Shown: positions 19,589-29,769 of the stretch, in pieces
Numbering within the stretch: the first letter of the stretch is position 1
Layout of the letters: the number at the start of each line of letters is the position of its first letter
Assembly (NCBI GenBank): GCA_024734495.1
Contig: JALMQS010000841.1
Coordinates: forward strand, 4,024,176-4,088,175
Source of the DNA: Forficula auricularia
Taxonomy: Eukaryota; Arthropoda; Insecta; Dermaptera; Forficulidae
DNA: 64,000 nt
Reading direction: 5' to 3'
Position numbers and translations under genes: made by a program
The notes under the pieces: model-generated
The model's database searches: none
What the model was told of the DNA's origin: nothing
Seen by the model: only the letters and a program-made list of their open reading frames with translations

Positions 19589-19724
19589 AGAGTGAAGGGT
19601 GTGTTGTTTCACAGTGAATGAAATCAAACTCAAAGAGGTTTATACAAACTCAATATATTTCGGATTATTAGTTCAGAAAGTTATTAGTTCTAAAAGTTTA
19701 AACTTGTAAACTCCTGATGATATT
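19589..19724. other. Short non-satellite segment left of the LTR element
   Basis: About 136 bp that match neither the satellite nor the LTR element, including TGTTGTTTCACAGTGAATGA and ATTAGTTCAGAAAGTTATTA. It may be the stub of another insertion into which the LTR element later jumped. No gene is seen. Confidence 0.35.
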
Positions 19725-20208
19725 TGTGGGATCGGATACACTAATCCCAGGCGTGTTCTTCTTTATTCAATGAACTGGTTGTCTAGGGTAAGAGATTTAT
19801 CCAATAAAAGTTTCACTTATAATACAAAATATATTTATTAACAAGTATAATATTATATATACAAATGAATGATAACTTTCATTAGAAGGGCGTTAATTTA
19901 TAATGACGTAAGAGAGTTCGTAAAGGGGTTGCTGAATCTATCGTGTATCGTTATGCGTATTCGTGTGTCTTGACTTGTTCGTCTGATGGTCAAATTGCAA
20001 GTGTCGTTGATTCGAACGTTGGGTAGGTACTCGAATAAACAGGTAGTGGGAAAACTGGCATATTTCCTTACACTCACTTTCTCTTCAGAGAAATGGTCTT
20101 TGTTGAAAGGAATCAAATACCTTTGTGCAAGGGTTCTTGTGTTGACGGTCACATTGCTTGGCAGATGAGTGCGATTGAAAAATTTTATTATAATATTTCA
20201 ATTCCACA
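19725..20208 (-). repeat. 3' LTR of the non-autonomous element
   Basis: 484 bp. Compared with the other LTR it lacks two bases (GGTACTCGAATA against GGTACTGTCGAATA) and has a few substitutions, one in CATATTTCCTTA. The difference, around 1 percent, indicates a fairly recent insertion. Confidence 0.92.
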
Positions 20209-20670
20209 CTCTGTCCCGTTAAGAAAAAAATGATTGACCTCAATCATATAATTAATTAATCGTTAGTACTGTTTATCGTTACGTTAAATTTGGTTAATTC
20301 GTGAATACAAAATATTTTTTTAAAATATCAAAAACATAATCGTGAAGGAATCTTATTCGTATCTTAAATCTAATTAATTCATACTAAATAGATTGACATC
20401 ATTAGTAATTAAATCTAAATAATTCATACTGAAAACATGGATATCGTTAATAATTAAACCTAAATAACATTTAAACACTTATACGTTAAGAATAATTCAT
20501 AAATCTAAATTTTTATAATTCAACTTAAATATATAAAAAAATATAAATACGTTTTATTTCATTGTTCATAGTTCTTAATTCGTTTGTTCGTTATTAATGT
20601 TCGTTAGTAATGCTTAAATTCTAAACACTTTCACTTAACTAAACTTCACTTCGTATTTCGTTATAATCAC
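20209..20670. other. 3' non-coding region and polypurine tract of the element
   Basis: The minus strand purine tract AACGGGACAGAG (20220-20209) abuts the LTR. The remaining ~450 bp are AT-rich and hold no pol remnant. Confidence 0.7.
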
Positions 20671-22506
20671 TTAGGTAGAATCATCGAATCCTAACCTATA
20701 GCCTGGCCATAATTGACTATAATAGTGATTAATTTCGTAAAACGTGCATAATGATTTTCTTTTAATTTTGACTTTTACCTTATTTCCGAATTGTTCTTTT
20801 AATTTAAATTTGCATACATTCGCTGGTTTAAATCCATAAATAGATTCGAGTAGTTCATTCGTCAGTTGTCTACTAGTCTGTCTGTCATCCGTAAATTGAC
20901 CTATATTCGTCTGTTTACTTTTCGTAAGTTCGCTAATCATATTTTTCATTTCAATAATATTTGAAAATATTATGAAAAGTTTCGTTTCTTTGTAATTAAT
21001 ATCGTTTTTAATCGTGTTTCGTAATTTTGAAATTTCATTTTTATTTACTTTAAATTTTATTAACCTCGTTATTTTAATGAATTTACTTCCCAATAGATAA
21101 ATTGTGAATTTATTACATGCGTTTATAAAGCCTAAAATTTCTAATTCATAAAAATGATAATCTTTTCTTTTGTCGTGTGGGATACATTCCTGAAATTCGT
21201 ATATAAACCTTAAAAATTCTAAGTCATAACAATAATAATATTTTCGTTTGTCGTGTGACCTTATCGGGTTTACCTGTCTTTCAAAAAAGGTTCCATTGTA
21301 ACTAGTGTTTGTGGGTTTGCAATGTCTTTCAAGGAACATAATTTTTTCTCTGTCGAAAGGGAAATTATTATTGTTCTCTGAAAAGGACAATGAAAGGCTT
21401 ACATTTATTATTATTTTTGCGTCATTGTATATACTTTTAAAATCGGTTACGTTGATCGTTATTTTTTCAATTTTATCTGGTTGAAAAAGAGTCTCGTTAA
21501 TTTGTTTATTTAATTTTATTAACTTATCATTCGTGGGTAAATTTGATCGTGAAGGCAAAGGAATCTGTGATTCGTATTTTAATACAAATCGTTTTTCTAC
21601 TTTAGATATTATTTTATTACTTTGATCATTTATCGTCGTTACTAAATTTTGAATAGGAATCTCAAATTCGCGTGATGCTAATTCAAAATCATTATCAAAA
21701 ACAGTTTTTTCATTTATTAAATTTTGAATATTATTTTTACGTGTGTAGGGAGTTGCTTCTAATTCAAAATCAAAATCGTTTTTCTCTTTAATTAAATTGT
21801 CTTTCCTTTGATTATTTTTCGTTGCTAAATTTTGAATATTATCTTTACGTGTGTGGGGAGTTGCTTCTAATTCAAAATAGTTTTTTTCGTTAATTAAATT
21901 GTCTTTCCTTTGATTATTTATTGTTACTAAATTTTGATCGTCTATTGTCGTTAATAAGCAGTTGCCGTTATTTGTCGTTAAATATGTCTCAATTTCGTAA
22001 TAGTTTTTTCCTGCTAATGTTTTGATGTCTATTAAACTTCTAACAATAGTTTGGGCTTTAATTTCTCTGGTGCCTTGGTCGGGTAAATCTAATAATTTTA
22101 GTATCGTTCGTAAGTCAAATAATGTTAAATGATATTCTATGTATTCAAGTTTGTCAAGGAATCTACATGAATCAATTATAAACTTAAATCCAGTGAATTT
22201 CAATATTTCATTACGTTTTTCAATTAAATCAAAATCTTCCTCAAGGTAGATTTCAAATATAATTTTATAAAGAGCGTTAATACATCGTTCGGAAGCACTT
22301 AATAAATTTTTATTAATTGTCGGCAATTGGCTTAAGGTGAGAATTCGTTGAGACTGACCTGTATTATCGTGATTTGAGAGGGTGGTTGAGCTTCCATCTT
22401 CTCCGGCTTGTGTCGTAGTGGCTAAAGTCAGCTGGGCTGTCCTTTCTGCGTGGGTGGTTGTCTGGTTCTCAGGCGTTGCACCGGCTTCCTCAATGACTCC
22501 ATACAT
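20671..22506 (-). CDS. Putative Gag-like protein of the non-autonomous LTR element
   Basis: An intact 611-residue frame, the only one in the element, in the position of gag. The N-terminus (1-60) is rich in T, A, Q and S and probably disordered. Residues 126-160 (LTLFDLRTILKLLDLPDQGT and following) resemble a SAP-type helix-loop-helix, a DNA-binding fold. Residues 190-290 hold repeats of about 35 residues around NNQRKDNLI-EKN and ELEATP-TRK-NIQNL. Residues 417-466 hold a second repeat pair (HDKRK-Y--Y-LE-L-FI). The C-terminal part (540-611) is basic. There is no CCHC zinc knuckle, protease DSG or YVDD, and no signal peptide or membrane segment is obvious. I do not recognise the family. A structural Gag role is inferred from position alone. 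Long intact frames in a young element suggest it is translated. Confidence 0.75.
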   Translation of the reverse strand: MYGVIEEAGATPENQTTTHAERTAQLTLATTTQAGEDGSSTTLSNHDNTGQSQRILTLSQLPTINKNLLSASERCINALYKIIFEIYLEEDFDLIEKRNEILKFTGFKFIIDSCRFLDKLEYIEYHLTLFDLRTILKLLDLPDQGTREIKAQTIVRSLIDIKTLAGKNYYEIETYLTTNNGNCLLTTIDDQNLVTINNQRKDNLINEKNYFELEATPHTRKDNIQNLATKNNQRKDNLIKEKNDFDFELEATPYTRKNNIQNLINEKTVFDNDFELASREFEIPIQNLVTTINDQSNKIISKVEKRFVLKYESQIPLPSRSNLPTNDKLIKLNKQINETLFQPDKIEKITINVTDFKSIYNDAKIIINVSLSLSFSENNNNFPFDREKIMFLERHCKPTNTSYNGTFFERQVNPIRSHDKRKYYYCYDLEFLRFIYEFQECIPHDKRKDYHFYELEILGFINACNKFTIYLLGSKFIKITRLIKFKVNKNEISKLRNTIKNDINYKETKLFIIFSNIIEMKNMISELTKSKQTNIGQFTDDRQTSRQLTNELLESIYGFKPANVCKFKLKEQFGNKVKVKIKRKSLCTFYEINHYYSQLWPGYRLGFDDST

Positions 22507-22723
22507 CTTGATTAGCTTCCTTCAGGTAGTCTGGTCGTGAATTATAGCTGTCCTTTCTCTCTCGATGCTCTCTCTCGTAGATTCGTTCTTTTCGTGTAAG
22601 GTAATTCAGGTTCGAATTATCTCGTCTTGTTACATACGTGTGATTAGACTAAGCTAATCCGTTTGAGATGGTTTCGACCTGGAGTTATCTTGGACGTAAT
22701 GGCGAGTTTTATCCCGTGTGTTA
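22507..22723 (-). other. 5' leader of the non-autonomous element
   Basis: About 220 bp between the primer-site repeats and the start codon, where a packaging signal would be expected. It includes CTCTCGATGCTCTCTCTCGT. No frame of note. Confidence 0.5.
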
Positions 22724-22834
22724 ATCCTGGACTTTCCTCAATTTGTGGGATAATCCGCGGGTCAATCCTGGACGAGCCTCCAATTTGTGGGATAATCCGC
22801 GGGTCAATCCTGGACGAGCCCCCAATTTGTGGGA
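22724..22834 (-). repeat. Three tandem copies of the primer-site / LTR-edge unit
   Basis: A ~42-bp unit is repeated three times, starting at 22724 (degraded), 22765 and 22807. Each unit joins ATCCTGGACGAGCC-CCA (complementary to the primer site) to ATT and the LTR edge TGTGGGAT. Only the last one is followed by the real LTR. Confidence 0.88.
22807..22824 (-). promoter_or_regulatory. Primer binding site for tRNA-Pro
   Basis: The plus strand reads ATCCTGGACGAGCCCCCA, which equals the 3' end of animal tRNA-Pro (ATCCCGGACGAGCCCC plus CCA) at 17 of 18 positions. It is separated from the LTR by three bases (22825-22827). Confidence 0.8.
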
Positions 22835-23313
22835 TCGGATACACTAATCCCAGGCGTGTTCTTCTTTATTCAATGAACTGGTTGTCTAGGGTAAGAGATT
22901 TATCCAATAAAAGTTTCACTTATAATACAAAATATATTTATTAACAAGTATAATATTATATATACAAATGAATGATAACTTTCATTAGAAGGGCGTTAAT
23001 TTATAATGACGTAAGAGAGTTCGTAAAGGGGTTGCTGAATCTATCGTGTATCGTTATGCGTATTCGTGTGTCTTGACTTGTTCGTCTGATGGTCAAATTG
23101 CAAGTGTCGTTGATTCGAACGTTGGGTAGGTACTGTCGAATAAACAGGTAGTGGGAAAACTGGCATATTTTCTTACACTCACTTTCTCTTCAGAGAAATG
23201 GTCTTTGTTGAAAGGAATCAAATACCTTTGTGCAAGGGTTCTTGTGTTGACGGTCACATTGCTTGGCAGATGAGTGCGATTGAAATTTTTTATTATAATA
23301 TTTCAATTCCACA
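22828..23313 (-). repeat. 5' LTR of the non-autonomous element
   Basis: 486 bp, TGTGG...CCACA, near-identical to 19725-20208. It should contain the promoter for the minus-strand transcript. Confidence 0.92.
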
Positions 23314-23864
23314 TATATATTCTTGAAATAATTACTATTAATTTTTTCAAATTTTTTAATACTTTCCCGCTAAATAATTAATCTTTTCGGACCTCGTGGT
23401 ATATAATCGAGTGAGCCATGGCTTGAACTCAAAAAGAATTCCTAGTTGAAATTTATAATTTGGTATTTTTTTTTAAATATATATATTTCGAATAATTAAT
23501 TATACTTTTTTTAAAATTTTTCAATACTTTCCGGTGAAATAAATAATCATTTCAGATCTCGGGCTCTATATATTCGACGTTAAACGAGTTTAGAATTTAG
23601 TGGGTTTTTTTATTAATTTTTGTTTTGAATATTCAATGAATTTGTCTTTTGGTGTGTTTGGCACACCAAGTGAATCTTCAATAGGTTCTACTATTAAAAA
23701 TATATTCTTTGAATAATTACTATTAATTTTTTCAAATTTTTAAAATACTTTCCCGCAAAAAAATTAATCTTTTCGGACCTCGGGGTATATAATAGAGTGA
23801 GCCATGGATTGAACTCATATAGAATTCGGAGTTGAAATTTATAATTTGGTGTTTTTTTACTTTA
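23314..23864 (+). repeat. Satellite array, left arm: about two and a half monomers
   Basis: Cores at about 23390 (ACCTCGTGGTATATAATCGA), 23555 (short monomer, TCTCGGGCTCTATA) and 23776. The short form has the TTAAACGAGTTTAGAATTTAG variant instead of the CATGG segment. It ends at TTGGTGTTTTTTT. Confidence 0.9.
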
Positions 23865-25240
23865 TCCAATGCAAAGCATGGGTAAAGTATTGTAATCGCT
23901 CTCGGGGCAAGCGTGGCTTCAAAGGGTCCTCAGGTAAAGACTACGGAACCCATGGACTCAATTAAAGTCACAAATTGTAGTATTCAATTAGGTTGAATTT
24001 TAGCACGTGACGGTTTTGCCAAAAATTACATGGGGTCTCGTCGAGAGGCCAAAAAGGGCGATTTTTTCATTTAGTGCGTGCGTATGGATGTATGGATGTT
24101 ATCGCTTTTTTGGCCCACGATTTTTTCCACACCGTTGCACCGATTGAAATGAAATTGAAAACCTAGCATTCTTTGAACAAAATGAAGCGCTGATTAGTTT
24201 TTGGTACATATCGACCCACAAACATTAGTACTTTATTTCAGTACTTTTTTAGTTTTTTCTAAATATCTTGAAAATGACTTAACCAATTTTGATGAAATTT
24301 AATATCCTAATTAAGTACCTTGGGGACCACAAAAAAGGATAAATAAAGTTTTTAGTAAAATTATATTTTAAAGTACTTTACTCTAGAGTAAGAGAGTACT
24401 TTTTTAATTTTTTAAATTCTTTAAAATTTATTCATTTGAACCTTTTAATATAGCTCATTTAGCCTTGCTTAAATAAGAATGGATAGGCTTCTCTCTGTGA
24501 AATGCTAAAAATTTGGGAGGAAATTTTATAAGTAACCATAGCAACTGCGTTGTTTTCTTATCCCTTACCTTTGCAGAAGACATAGAGGAATCGACTTTAA
24601 ACCAAAAATAGCGATTGATTCTCATCAAATACTTGAGGAATAACCATTCTATATTGGATTTTTGACGTTTCGGTTTTTATTGGTAACCATTGCTGAAGAC
24701 ATAGAGGAATCGACTTTAAACCAAAAATAGCGATTGATTCTCATCTAGTACTTGAGGAATAACCATTCTATATTGGATTTTTGACGTTTCCGTTTTTATT
24801 GGTAACCATTGCTGTAGACATTGAGGTATCGACTTTAAACCAAAAATAGCGATTGATTCTCATCTAGTACTTGAGGAATAACCATTCTATATTGGATTTT
24901 TGACGTTTCGGTTTTTATTGGTAACCATTGCTGAGGACATGGAGGAATCGACTTAAAATCAAAAATAGCCATCGATTCTCATCTAATACTTGAGGAATAA
25001 CAATTCTACATTAGGTTTTTGACGTTTCGATTATTATTGGTAACCATTGCTGAAGACATGGAGGAATCGTCTTAAAATCAAAAATAACGATCGATTCTTA
25101 TCTAATACTAGAGGAATAACCTTATTGCATTCCATTTTTGATGTTTTGACTATTAATGGCAACCTCTACTGAAAACGTGGAAGAATAGACTTAAAATCAA
25201 AAAGACTAAATTCTTTTTTGGTAAACAACTCAAGCTTTTT
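23865..25240 (+). mobile_element. Minisatellite-bearing element (family B), best copy, inserted in the satellite
   Basis: It starts with a hairpin, ACTTTATCCAATGC-AAA-GCATGGGTAAAGT, followed by ATTGTAATCG, a head closely like that of family A. The middle has CGATTGAAATGAAATTGAAA and GGTACATATCGACCCACA. The right part has about five tandem units of ~118 bp (24560-25190) and ends GGTAAACAACTCAAG. Satellite resumes at TTTTGTATGACACCCCAAG with about 35 bp lost. No coding capacity. The hairpin head and internal minisatellite suggest a non-autonomous DNA element, superfamily unknown. Confidence 0.7.
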
Positions 25241-28200
25241 TTAATTTTGTATGACACCCCAAGTGAATATTGATTAGGTTGTAGTATTAAAAATATATAT
25301 TCTTGAAATAATTACTATTACTTTTTTCAAATTTTTTAATACTTTCCCGCTAAATAATTAATATTTTCGGACCTCGGGGTATATAATCGAGTGAGCCATG
25401 GCTTGAACTCAAAAAGAATTCCTAGTTGAAATTTATAATTTGGTGTTTTTTTTTTAAATATATATATTTCGAATAATTAATATTACTTTTTTCAAATTTT
25501 TCAATACTTTCCGGTGAAATAAATAATCATTTCATATCTCGGGACATATATTCGACTTTAAACGAGTTTAAAATTTAGTGGGTTTTTTTTATTAATTTTT
25601 GTTTTGATTATTCAATGAATTTGTCTGTTGGTGTGGGTGGCACCCCAAGTGAATCTTGAATAGGATCTAGTATTAAAAATATATTCTTTGAATAATTACT
25701 GTTAATTTTTTAAAAAATTTTCAAAACTTCCGCGGAAAAAAATTAATCTTTTTGGATCTCGGGCTATATAATAGAGTGAGCCATGGATTGAACTCATATA
25801 GAATTCCTAGTTAAATTTTATAAATTGGTTTTTTTTTTTATATTTTTCTTTTGATTAGTCAATGAATCTGTCTTTTGGTGTGTTTGGAACACCAAGTGAA
25901 TCTTCAATATGTTCTAGTATTAAAAATATATTCTTTGAATAATTACTATTAATTTTATTCATATTTTTAAAAACTACCCGTCAAAAAAAATAATCTTTTC
26001 GGACCTCGGGGTATATAATAGAGTGAGCCATGGATTGAATTGAATTAGAGTTCCGAATTGAAATTTATAATTTGGTGTTTTTTTTAATTTTTATTTTGAT
26101 TAGTCAATGAATCTGTCTGTTGGTTTGGATGACACCCCAAGTGAATATTGATTAGGTTGTAGTATTAAAAATATATATACTTAAAATAATTACTATTAAT
26201 TTTTTCAAATTTTTTAATACTTTCCCGCTAATTAATTAATCTTTTCGGACCTCGTGGTATATAATCGAGTGAGCCATGACTTGAACTCAAAAATAATTCC
26301 TATTTGAAATTTATAATTTGGTATTTTTTTTTAAATATATATATCTCGAATAATTAATTATACTTTTTTTCAAATTTTTCAATACTTTCCGGTGAAATAA
26401 ATAATCATTTCAGATCTCGGGCTATATATTCGACTTTAAACGAGTTTAGAATTTAGTGGGTTTTTTTTTATTAATTTTTGTTTTGATTATTCAATGGATT
26501 TGTCTGTTGGTGTGTTTGGCACCCCAAGTGAATTTTGAATAGGATCTAGTATTAAAAATATATTCTTTGAATAATTACTGTTAATTTTTTTTCAAATTTT
26601 TCAAAACTTCCCTGCAAAAAAATTAATTTTTTCGGACCTCGGGGTGTATAATAGAGTGAGCCATGGATTGAACTCATATAGAATTCCGAGTTGAAATTTA
26701 TAATTTGGTGGGTTTTTTTTTAATTTTTCTTTTGATTATTCAATGAATCTGTCTGTTGGTTTGTATCACACCCCAAGTGAATATTGATTACGTTGTAGTA
26801 TTCAAAATATATATACTTGAAATAATTACTATTATTTTTTTCAAATTTTTTAATACTTTCCCGCTAAATAATTAATCCTTTCGGACCTCGTGGTATATAA
26901 TCGAGTAAGCCATGGCTTGAACTCAAAAAGAATTCCTAGTTGAAATTTATAATTTGATGTTTTTTTTTTTAAATATATATATTTGGAATAATTAATATTA
27001 CTTTTTTTCAAATTTTTCAATACTTTCTGGTGAAATAATTAATCCTTTCAGATCTCGGGGTATATATTCGAATAAGCAATGGCTTGAACACAAACGAAAT
27101 TCTGAGATGAAATTTATAATTTGGTGGGTTTTTTTTTAAATGTTTCCTGTGATTATTCAATGAATTTGTCTGTTTGTTTGTATGACACCCCAAGTGAATA
27201 TTGATTATGTTGTAGTATTAAAAATATATATACTTGAAATAATTACTATTACTTTTTTCAAATTTTAAACTTCCCCAAAAAATTAATTTTTTCGGACCTA
27301 GGGTATATAATAGAGTGATCCATGGATTGAACTCATATAGATTCTGAGTTGAAATTTATAATTTGGTGGTTTTTTTTTAATATTTGTTTTGATTATTCAA
27401 TGAATTTGTCTGTTGGTGTGTTTGGCACCCCAAGTGAAACTTCAATAGGTTCTAGTATTAAAAATATATTCTTTGAATAATTACTTTTAATTTTTTTTAA
27501 ATTTTTTAAAACTACCCCGCAAAAAAATTAATCTTTTCGGACCTCGGGGTATATAATAGAGTGAGCCATGGATTCAACTCATATAGATTTCCGAGTTGAA
27601 ATTTATAATTTGGAGTTTTTTTTTTAATTTTTCTTTTGATTATTCAATGATATTGTCTGTTGGTGTGTTTGGCACCCCAAGTGAATCTCGAATAGGATCT
27701 AGTATTAAAAATATATTCTTTGAATAATTACTATTAATTTTTTTCAAATTTTTCAAAACTTCACCCCAAAAAAATTAATCTTTTCGGACCTCGGGGTATA
27801 TAATAGAGTGAGCATAGATTGAACTCATATAGAATTCCGAGTTAAAATTTATAAAGTGGTGTTTTTTTTTTTAGTTTTTCTTTTGATTAGTCAATGAATC
27901 TGTCTGTTGGTTTGTATGACACCCCAAGTTAATATTGATTAGGTTGTAGTATTAAAAATATATATACTTGAAATAATTACTATTACTTTTTTCAAATTTT
28001 TTAATACTTTCCCGCTAAATAATTAATCTTTTCGGACCTCGTGGTATATAATCGAGTGAGCCATGGCTTGAACTCAAAAAGAATTCCTAGTTGAAATTTA
28101 TAATTTGGTATTTTTTTTAAATATATATATTTCGAATAATTAATATTACTTTTTTTCAAATTTTTCAATACTTTTCGGTGAAATAAATAATCATTTCAGA

Positions 28201-28767
28201 TCTCGGGGCATATATTCGACTTTAAACGAGTTTAGAATTTAGTGGGTTTTTTTATTAATTTTAGTTTTGATTATTCAATGAATTTGTCTGTTGGTGTGTT
28301 TGGCAGCCCAAGTGAATCTTGAATAGGATCTAGTATTAAAAATATATTCTTTGAATAATTACTGTTAATTTTTTTCAATTTTTTCAAAACTTCCCCGCAA
28401 AAAAATTAATCTTTTCGGACCTCGGGGTATATAATAGAGTGAGCCATAGATTGAACTCATATAGAATTCCGAGTTAAAATTTATAAAGTGGTGGTTTTTT
28501 TTTAATTTTTCTTTTGATTAGTCAATGAATCTGTCTGTTGGTTTGTATGACACCCCAAGTTAATATTGATTAGGTTGTAGAATTCTAAATATATATACTT
28601 GAAATAATTACTATTACTTTTTTCAAATTTTTTAATACTTTCCCGCTAAATAATTAATCCTTTCGGACCTCGTGGTATATAATCGAGTAAGCCATGGCTT
28701 GAACTCAAAAAGAATTCCTAGTTGAAATTTATAATTTGGTGTATTTTTTTTAAATATGTATATATAA
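25241..28767 (+). repeat. Satellite array, left arm: mixed long (~245 bp) and short (~167 bp) monomers
   Basis: Core positions near 25370, 25537, 25758, 26006, 26251, 26416, 26636, 26883, 27054, 27297, 27542 and 27788 give steps of 165-171, about 220 and 243-248 bp. Short monomers carry CTTTAAACGAGTTTA-AATTTAG or AAGCAATGGCTTGAACACAA variants. The mix indicates a higher-order repeat rather than a simple tandem array. Confidence 0.93.
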
Positions 28768-29132
28768 TGTAGTTAATTCGGGTTGAATAATAAATGACTA
28801 TAAGCCAATGTATTCCTAAAAAGAAATTATTTATTTTAAAAATTATTTACAGCTTTGATATTAGTTTTCTATATACAGAGATTATATTTAATATAATAAA
28901 AAACAAACATAATATAATTACCTAAAAACAAATTGATTTTTATAATTTGTTTTCTGGTATTCAATCTTTTTATATTTTAAAACAAATTTTACACTTTAAT
29001 ATTAAAAACTAGTTTTCAAGCCGTCATCTATTATAACCTTTTTTAATCAGTTTTAATATTTGACATGGAAAGCAGTGGGACCAACTTGATAGGCCTAAAG
29101 TCTTGCGCGGTTAAATATGAAGATATTTTACA
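28768..29132. mobile_element. Probable solo LTR in the satellite
   Basis: A 365-bp non-satellite block with ends TGTAG...TTTTACA (TGTA/TACA inverted ends). It sits at an AT-rich satellite position with flanks TATAA and TATAT (4 of 5 matching). It contains AATAAA-like signals and a GC-richer patch AAGTCTTGCGCGG. No internal element domain is present, as expected after recombination between two LTRs. It does not match either LTR family in the window. Confidence 0.5.
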
Positions 29133-29769
29133 TATATATTTGGAATAATTAATATTACTTTTTTTCAAATTTTTCAATACTTGCCGGTGAAATAATTAAT
29201 CCTTTCAGATCTCGGGGTATATATTCGAATAAGCAATGGCTTGAACACAAACGTAATTCTAAGATAACATTTATAATTTGTTGGGTTTTTTTTAAATGTT
29301 TCCTGTGATTATTCAATGAATTTGTCTGTTGGTGTGTTTGGCACCTCAAGTGAATCTTGAATCGGATCTAGTTTTAAAAATATATTCTTTGAATAATTAC
29401 TATTAATTTTTTCAAATTGTTCAAAAATTCCCCGCAAAAAAATTAATCTTTTCGGTCCTCGGGCTATATAATAGAGTGAGCCATATATTGAACTAATATA
29501 GAATTCCGAGTTAAATTTTATAAATTGGTTTTTTTTTTTAATTTTTCTTTTGATTAGTCAATTAATCGGTCTGTTGGTTTGTATGACACAAGTGAATCTT
29601 CAATAGGTTCTAGTATTAAAAATATATTCTTTGAATAATTACGTATTAATGTTTTTCAAATTTTTCAAAAGTTCACCGCAAAAAAATTAATCTTTTCGGA
29701 CCACGGGATATATAATAAGGTGAGCCATGGATTGAACTCACATAGATTTCCGAGTTGAAATTTATAATT

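Larger units (their letters stand above)
19725..23313 (-). mobile_element. Non-autonomous LTR retrotransposon (tRNA-Pro-primed) inside the satellite
   Basis: A 3589-bp element in minus orientation. LTRs at 19725-20208 (484 bp) and 22828-23313 (486 bp) have TGTGG...CCACA ends and differ by only a few bases, including a GT indel. It has a primer site complementary to the tRNA-Pro 3' end, a purine tract (AACGGGACAGAG) and one 611-codon frame, but no protease, reverse transcriptase, RNase H or integrase. Mobility would depend on a relative. Flanking bases (ATATT, TATAT) are not an exact duplication. The right flank returns to satellite (ATATATTCTTGAAATAATTA). Confidence 0.88.
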
